Shown here in pieces: positions 58,480-64,000 of a stretch of DNA of 64,000 bases. The notes beneath the pieces were generated by a model. The model was not told the origin of the DNA, did no database searches, and was given only the letters and a program-made list of their open reading frames with translations. A program made the position numbers and the translations under genes. Position 1 is the stretch's first letter, and the number at the start of each line of letters is the position of its first letter. Source of the stretch: Thermoleptolyngbya sichuanensis A183 (GTDB taxonomy: Bacteria; Cyanobacteriota; Cyanobacteriia; Elainellales; Elainellaceae); assembly GCF_013177315.1 (NCBI RefSeq), contig NZ_CP053661.1, forward strand, positions 3,658,001 through 3,722,000. Reading direction: 5' to 3'.

Positions 58480-60306
58480 TTACGCCATTAGCTCACCCGT
58501 TTCCTGCAAAGCGTGGAGGCGGTGATAGATGCCGCCGTGGGCGAGGAGTTCCGTATGACTGCCCACTTCCACAATTTGACCCTGATCTAGCACCACGATC
58601 TGATCCGCTTCCCGCACCGTACTCAGGCGGTGGGCGATGATGATCGTCGTGCGCGTGCCCAGAATGTTTTGCATCGCCAACTGGATCGATCGCTCGGATT
58701 CGTAGTCCAGGCTGGAGGTGGCTTCGTCAAACACCAGCACGTCTGGGTTCATCAGCAGGGCGCGGGCAATGCCGAGGCGCTGTCGCTGACCGCCAGAGAG
58801 CCGCACGCCCCGCTCGCCGACGACGGTGAGATAGCCCTGGGGCAGGATTTTCACGAATTCGTCCACGCGGGCAATGTGGCAAGCTTCGGCGATCGCCTCC
58901 TGCGTCACGCGGGGGTTGCCATAGGTCAGATTGTCCATCAGCGTGCCGTTGAACACATCCACCTCCTGGTGAACGATCGCCAGCCGCTTGCGATAGCCCG
59001 TGATGTCGAGCGATCGCACGTCCTGACCATCAATCAACACGCGCCCACTGTGCGGCTCGAAATAGCGAAACAGCAGCTTCACTAAGGTCGATTTGCCAGA
59101 ACCAGAACGACCCACCAGCGCCACCGTCTGACGCGGCTCGATCAGCAGATTGATGTTTTGTAGCACCGGGCGATCGCGCTCATAGCCAAAACTCAGGTTT
59201 TCAAAATGAACCTTACCTGTGAATTGATAATGGCGCACCGCTGCGGGCGTATCGAGTAAGTTATGGGAATCTTGCCCGTCCGGAGTTTGCATGAACTCGT
59301 GAAAGCGGTTCATCGAGGCATAGCGGCGGGCAAACACCTCCGCCACGGTGCAGATCGGTTCCAACTCTGCATAGGCCATGCTAGACACCGTGAGCGTCGT
59401 CACAAAATGACCCAGCGAGATATTGCCCTGCACCGTCGCCCACAGCGTCAGCGCCAGCACCACAAACACCGACGACTCCACCACCAGCTTTTGCCAGGCA
59501 AACAGGGTGACGTAGCCCTTATGAACCCGATAGTCCACCACCTTAAACTCGCGTTCTATCCGCTGTCGCTGCCGCTCTAGCTCGTTTGCCTCCGTCGCAA
59601 AGGCTTTCACGGTTTTGATGTTAGTGATGATTTCCGAAGTGCGGCTTTCGGTGTTCTCCATGTATTCATCGAGCCGTTCCTCTTTTTTGATCAGCCGCCG
59701 CAGGTTGTGCAGCAGAAAGGCGAGAATCAGCACAAACGAAATCAGGAACAGGATCGCGATGCGCCACTCGATCAGTAAGATGACTCCAAAAATCCCAATC
59801 ACGCGAACAATCTTGGGAATAAGCTGACCCGCGATTTCGGGATAGGTCCAGGTATGGTTTGCCAACCCCCGCGCGACTCGCCCAGAGATGCGTCCCGGAT
59901 TGTTTTCGTCATAGAACTCCAGCGGCAAAGAAAGGACTTTGGCGATCGCCCGAATTGTGTGATCGCGGCGCGACCTCAGGGCGATGTCCCAGTGAAACCA
60001 GACCCCCAACCAGGCCTGAATCGGCGCACGAACCACCGTCACCAAAAAGATCACGCCCAGCAGCACCACCAGCGAGAGCGATCGCCCCACATCCCAATCG
60101 CCCATTGTGCCAACCTGCGCCACAAACCGCTGCAACGGCCCGTCCAGCGGCTGCCCCGACAGCACATTCAGCAGTTGCCCAATGGCATAGGGGACGGCCA
60201 GATCCAGCACTTCAAACAGGCTGCTGGCCGTAATGCTAAACACCGAGAGGCCCCAGTATCGTCTGTAGTAATTCAGAATATTGCGAAAACTCTGTGAACT
60301 CGCCAT
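58480..60306 (-). CDS. ABC exporter, fused TM-ATPase (MsbA-like)
   Basis: 608 aa half-transporter. Six TM helices (about 15-330) precede the NBD. Walker A VGRSGSGKST, signature LSGGQRQRLGIARAL, Walker B VLVFDEATSSLD, and a switch His in IIAHRLST. Works as a homodimer to export lipids, peptides or drugs. GGAGGT is 8 nt before the ATG. Possibly related to export of the RTX protein encoded downstream, but it lacks the C39 or type I secretion features, so this is not certain. Confidence 0.93.
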   Translation of the reverse strand: MASSQSFRNILNYYRRYWGLSVFSITASSLFEVLDLAVPYAIGQLLNVLSGQPLDGPLQRFVAQVGTMGDWDVGRSLSLVVLLGVIFLVTVVRAPIQAWLGVWFHWDIALRSRRDHTIRAIAKVLSLPLEFYDENNPGRISGRVARGLANHTWTYPEIAGQLIPKIVRVIGIFGVILLIEWRIAILFLISFVLILAFLLHNLRRLIKKEERLDEYMENTESRTSEIITNIKTVKAFATEANELERQRQRIEREFKVVDYRVHKGYVTLFAWQKLVVESSVFVVLALTLWATVQGNISLGHFVTTLTVSSMAYAELEPICTVAEVFARRYASMNRFHEFMQTPDGQDSHNLLDTPAAVRHYQFTGKVHFENLSFGYERDRPVLQNINLLIEPRQTVALVGRSGSGKSTLVKLLFRYFEPHSGRVLIDGQDVRSLDITGYRKRLAIVHQEVDVFNGTLMDNLTYGNPRVTQEAIAEACHIARVDEFVKILPQGYLTVVGERGVRLSGGQRQRLGIARALLMNPDVLVFDEATSSLDYESERSIQLAMQNILGTRTTIIIAHRLSTVREADQIVVLDQGQIVEVGSHTELLAHGGIYHRLHALQETGELMA

Positions 60307-61855
60307 CGCGGGAGACCTCCACCCAGATCGGCAGACGGAGATGTGCCCAAGAGTCTCATCAGAAACTCAGGGGCGATCGCCCTTCTGTACAGTTAGATTA
60401 CGATTGTAGCACGGCGTAATACAACTGGCTGAAGAGTTTGGCTAGAGGCGCGGTTGGCAACTGGCGAGTCAGCCACCCAAAACAGCACACCCTAGAACCC
60501 CGCGCTGCCCTAGGCAGTGTCCTAAAATTTTCTAGGTCGTTGATTGCCTTGAGTCGATCCCCCTAAATCCCCCTTATTAAGGGGGGACTTCCGGAGTGGT
60601 TCGGCTCGGTTCCCCCCTTTTTTAAGGGGGGCTAGGGGGGATCGAAGGGTTTTAAAACATGCCCTAGGGTTTGCTCTAGGTCTGCCTCAAATCGCTATCC
60701 CAAAATAATGTCTAGTGAACATTTAGTACCCGAAATACATAATGCTGCGCTGAAAACTCCGGATGCGCCAAGAATCCGGGAGAAGCTTCCTGACGGTAGG
60801 ACAATTTTGTAGACGACAATTTGTAAACGACTTGTAAGCGACTTGTAGACGACAAGTGGACAACAGGTTGCAGGTGCAGTCAGTCATCGCCCCCGCACAG
60901 CCTGTCTAGCGGGGAGCAGACCCAAAGCGATGCTGCGTCAACCGTCTATGCATGTGCTACGCATGTGCTATGCATGTGCTATGCGTCGTGTTATGCATCG
61001 GAATCGGGCGATCGCCCAGCGACCTAGCGAGGCGGACTCGGTTTTTGATGGCTAGTCAGGCAGGGTAGAACCGTAAACAAAGAAAGCCAGAGCACCAGGG
61101 CACCAACTTCAAACATAGGATGTCTTTAAGGATTAGTTGATGTGAAACAGGGAACAGAGTAGAACCTGAAGCTGGGCAGCGGAGAGCACAAAGCAAGTGA
61201 CAACATGCACCAACCTGAGACCGGCACAGACCAGACGCAGCCCGGATATCAACACAGACCGGATATCGACACAAAACAAATTGAACCGCTGGTAGAAACT
61301 CCCCATTTGCTGGTCACTGAATCGTCCTCTAGTGTTGCTGTAGAACTGCTTACTTGAGGTCACTGAGCAGTCCTTCAGAAACAAGACTCGTATCTTCTAT
61401 TCTTACCATTAATTTCACGGATTCATACCGTCAACATACTGAGTTTCCCAGATCACGGCGGTTCATCTAATCGGGCGATCGCGCTTCATTATTCCTCAAG
61501 GTTGACGACAGTTTCTGAGTGGGAATACTACAGGTTAGTGTTTTGGGGGTGGAGCCACTTGGAACCCTGGATTCCGTCTTGAGCTAGCGCTTTCTCAAAA
61601 CAATCTCAAAACAATCTCAAAACAAGATGAAGGTTCAGGAAAAAGAGCCTGTGGATCAAAATCCTCCTTTTGAAGGAGATTAAGAAGGAGATAGAGATTG
61701 CAAGAGATTTTGAGGAAAGCCTGTTGGCGGATCATCCATCCGTTGGATTAGCACCGCTCGCTTTTACAACCTGATGCACCCCGCCTGATGTTCCAACCCC
61801 CACCCTCTTCGCATCAGCCTTGCGGAGTCATTATCCCTAACCCATTAAACTTCTC
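60307..61855. other. 1.55-kb intergenic region, repeat-rich
   Basis: No gene recognised on either strand; frames of 72-83 codons on the minus strand at 61056-61384 have no RBS or family resemblance. It contains a family B MITE-like element (60508-60669), 12-bp GACTTGTAGAC-type repeats (60810-60857), CATGTGCTATG repeats (60950-60985), and TCTCAAAACAA repeats (61590-61627) before the AAA gene. A non-coding RNA is possible but unsupported. Confidence 0.55.
60508..60669. repeat. MITE-like element, family B
   Basis: Partly matching inverted ends (CCCTAGGCAGTGTCCTAAAA and TTTTAAAACATGCCCTAGGG) flank the GATCCCCCTAAATCCCCCTT / AAGGGGGGCTAGGGGGGATC core shared with the elements at 24608 and 36920. 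Confidence 0.75.
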
Positions 61856-63340
61856 ATGTCCGCAGAACCCCTTACCGAGTCATTACCAGAGCCACCCACG
61901 GGAGCATCCGCCGGATTTGCCGACAACTGGAGCTATCTGAAAACCGAGCTAGGCTGGCTAGAGCGGATGTTGATGGTGGCGGTGGCGCGACAAAAAAAGG
62001 AAGCCAAAGAAATCGACCGGGTGGCCCAGTCGCGGGCAGACCGAGTGACGAGCCACTGGTGGCAGGGCGTGATTTCGCTGGACGGCAAGATTTGCTACGA
62101 CGAATATCGCCAGCCGCCTGTGACGACAGCGGTAACCACACCCCGACTCGGCTATCAGCAGCAGCTTGAAGGACGCATCCGGGCGACGGAGGCCCGCGGC
62201 GTTTTGCTGGGGCTGCCGATGTTGTGCGATCGCCTCCAGCTTTCGCTGTTTGAAAAGCAGGTGGTTTTGTTGGCGATCGCCCCAGAGGTGAACCGCCGCT
62301 ACGCCCGTCTATATCGCTTTTTGCAGGGTGAAGAGTCTGCCGTGTCTGACCTGCCCACGGTGAACCTGGCGCTGCAACTGCTGTGTCGCAATGACCAGGA
62401 ATGGCGGGTCGGGCGATCGCGCCTGCTGGATGACGCACCCCTGCTAAAGTTGGGACTACTGGAGCGACACCCGCGCAACACCGACACCCTGCTCAACCAA
62501 TCGCTGCGGCTGGTGGCTCCCCTGGTCAGCTTTTTGCTAGACGAACAGCCCCAGGCGGCGGTGCTGGACCGCCTGCTGCAACCTGCCGCCGTCGAGTCGT
62601 TTTTGACCCTCCGCCGGACGGACGTGCCGTGGGATGCGCTGGTATTGCCAGAATCGCTGATCGGGCGGCTGCGATCGCTCTGTGATCTGGCCAGCGCCGC
62701 TGCCGTCTCCCCGACCGCCAGCGGGCCCGTCGCTGTCCTGGCTGGGCCCTCAGGGGTCGGCAAAACCCTTGCTGCCGAGGCGATCGCCCACACGCTGGGG
62801 CAGCCCTTGGCAATGGTCGATCTGTCCCAGGTCAACCCGGCCGACTTTCCTCTGCTGCTGCAAGACATCGAGTCTACCCGTCCGCCGCTGCTGCTGGTGA
62901 AATCGGCCCAGCTTTGGCTGCGACGGTCAGCGGCGATCGCCCCTTCGGAAATCTCCCGCCTGCTCTCTCTCCGGCAAGAAGATGGAACGCTGACCCTATT
63001 CAGCCTGCCCCACGCCGAGGCGATCGCCCTGCCCTGGCAACGCCAGCTCCGTCCGGTTCTCTCGTTTGCCATGCCCGACGCGGCCCAGCGCTGGCAGCTT
63101 TGGCAGCAAACAGAACTGTTTCCGCAAAGCAGCCCCATCGACTGGGAGGCGCTGGCCAAGCAGCTTGCCGTATCCGGTGGCGAGATTCGGGCGATCGCCC
63201 AGACTGCCCGCCAGCTTCAGCTTGCCAAGGATGCGCCCCTGACCGAACACTTGCAGCGGGCGATCGCCCTGCGAGGACATTCTCTCTCACTGCCACTGCG
63301 GTCGCGCAGCCGGGGGCGCAAAGTGCAGAAAGAGTCTTAG
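61856..63340 (+). CDS. AAA-family ATPase
   Basis: 494 aa. A helical N-terminal region (about 1-250, with LSLFEKQVVLLAIAPEVNRRYARLYRFLQ as in cyanobacterial AAA proteins) precedes one AAA domain. Walker A is GPSGVGKT near 300. Walker B is degenerate (PPLLLVKSAQLWL, lacking DE), and the sensor regions are weak, so ATP hydrolysis may be impaired. The basic C-terminus is RSRSRGRKVQKES. Followed 54 bp later by the kinase gene; the pair may be co-transcribed. Confidence 0.75.
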   Translation: MSAEPLTESLPEPPTGASAGFADNWSYLKTELGWLERMLMVAVARQKKEAKEIDRVAQSRADRVTSHWWQGVISLDGKICYDEYRQPPVTTAVTTPRLGYQQQLEGRIRATEARGVLLGLPMLCDRLQLSLFEKQVVLLAIAPEVNRRYARLYRFLQGEESAVSDLPTVNLALQLLCRNDQEWRVGRSRLLDDAPLLKLGLLERHPRNTDTLLNQSLRLVAPLVSFLLDEQPQAAVLDRLLQPAAVESFLTLRRTDVPWDALVLPESLIGRLRSLCDLASAAAVSPTASGPVAVLAGPSGVGKTLAAEAIAHTLGQPLAMVDLSQVNPADFPLLLQDIESTRPPLLLVKSAQLWLRRSAAIAPSEISRLLSLRQEDGTLTLFSLPHAEAIALPWQRQLRPVLSFAMPDAAQRWQLWQQTELFPQSSPIDWEALAKQLAVSGGEIRAIAQTARQLQLAKDAPLTEHLQRAIALRGHSLSLPLRSRSRGRKVQKES

Positions 63341-63394
63341 CAGATTGGCAATCCAAAATCGTCAATACTAAAATCCAAAAGCGGTATTGCCCCC

Positions 63395-64000
63395 ATGTAT
63401 TGCCTCAACCCCCGCTGTCCCAAGCCCGCCAATCCCCAGAGCCATCGCTTTTGTCAGACCTGCGGGGCGCGGCTGCTGCTGGGCGATCGCTATCGAGCCT
63501 ATCAACCCCTGGGCAATGGCGAATCGAGCCGCACCTTTTTGGGGCTAGATACCCACCAAATTACCGACAACCGCTGCATTATCAAGCGCTTTCAAAACCA
63601 AACCGGCGAAGAACGATTTCGACAAGAAACCGCGCGACTCGACGAACTCAGCAGCCATCCGCAAATTCCCGATCTCTACGCCTACTTTGAGCGAGAAGAT
63701 GCCCAATTTCTGGTGCAGGAATTTGTCGAAGGGCGCAGCCTGTTTCAGGAAATGACCCAGGACGGCAGCTTCGACGAATCCCAAATTCGCGCCCTGCTGG
63801 CTGAGATCTTGCCCCTCCTGCAATTTCTCCACGACCACCAGATTATCCATCGAGACATCAAGCCCACAAACCTGATTCGCAAAGGGCAGCCCCCCAGCGG
63901 CGGGCAGCAGGCAGAACTCGATGTCACCAGTTGGGCGCTAACAGACGCACCAGAGCTAACGGGCTGGCTGCAACCCTCCAAAATCCAAAATCCAAAATCC
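63395..64000 (+). CDS. Serine/threonine protein kinase, N-terminal part
   Basis: Open from the ATG at 63395 to the window end (202 codons, no stop). A Cys4 zinc ribbon (CLNPRCPKPANPQ to FCQTCG) at 3-24 is followed by the kinase N-lobe: PLGNGESSRTFLG as Gly-rich loop, CIIKRF with the VAIK-type Lys, VQEFVEG hinge and catalytic loop HRDIKPTNLI. This matches the cyanobacterial 4-Cys kinase family. After NLI, a Gly/Pro-rich stretch and an AATCCAAAATCC heptamer repeat replace the expected short path to DFG, which would lie beyond the window. Confidence 0.85.
   Translation, partial: MYCLNPRCPKPANPQSHRFCQTCGARLLLGDRYRAYQPLGNGESSRTFLGLDTHQITDNRCIIKRFQNQTGEERFRQETARLDELSSHPQIPDLYAYFEREDAQFLVQEFVEGRSLFQEMTQDGSFDESQIRALLAEILPLLQFLHDHQIIHRDIKPTNLIRKGQPPSGGQQAELDVTSWALTDAPELTGWLQPSKIQNPKS
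63978..64000. repeat. AAAATCC heptamer repeat inside the kinase frame
   Basis: Three AAAATCC units, in frame, give SKIQNPKS at the end of the visible kinase sequence. The tract may continue past the window edge. Confidence 0.7.

Overview
The window is cyanobacterial chromosome. The octamer GCGATCGC (HIP1) occurs throughout, inside and between genes. There are an RppA/RppB-like two-component pair, DUF4058, DUF2252 and DUF1400 proteins, many AATCCAAAATC heptamer tracts (STRR-like), and several families of small palindromic or MITE-like repeats. The GC-rich codon use and gene content suggest a filamentous Leptolyngbya-type lineage. That last point is an inference; no rRNA gene is present to test it.

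Layout. 1-4.9 kb: an intact IS with a DDE transposase, then katG, then a repeat-rich gap. 4.9-9.7 kb: a leftward cluster encoding an ABC ATPase, a double-FtsX permease and an AttH/CrtC-like secreted protein. 9.9-13.2 kb: a DUF4058 protein, a leftward cas6, a small secreted protein and a four-helix-bundle protein. 13.2-21.6 kb: a 191-bp tandem repeat merging into a CRISPR array of about 103 repeats (hand count). 21.6-24.5 kb: probable leader, cas2 and a reverse transcriptase-cas1 fusion, all leftward. 24.9-38.2 kb: a rightward type III-D module of the fused-subunit 'III-Dv' design: a two-TM protein with a CARF-like domain, cas10, cas7-cas5-cas11 fusion, cas7-2x, csx19, cas7 with insertion, a WYL-type regulator, a SpoT/MESH1-like HD hydrolase, csx3 and a P-loop protein. 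38.2-64 kb: mostly ordinary genes (two-component system, GH3-pentapeptide fusion, hydrolase-SBP fusion, YihY, P-type ATPase, DUF2252, cobM, RTX protein, ABC exporter, AAA ATPase, truncated protein kinase), plus a decayed IS4-family element with a 10-bp target duplication.

How the immunity genes fit together. RT-Cas1/Cas2 should insert spacers at the right-hand end of the array. The array is best read leftward: the minus-strand repeat then has a CCCC-GCAA-GGGG hairpin followed by an 8-nt ACTGAAAC tag. Cas6 would process the transcript and the Cas10/Cas7-fusion complex would use the crRNAs. Cas10 keeps its GGDD palm motif but shows no N-terminal HD nuclease domain. Together with a membrane CARF-like protein and the ring-nuclease family protein Csx3, this points to cyclic-oligoadenylate signalling with a membrane output, switched off by Csx3. 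The complex architecture and RT-Cas1 fusions are known types. The membrane CARF-like protein, the split Csx3/P-loop pair, the HD hydrolase and the repeat insertions into these genes are the less-described parts.
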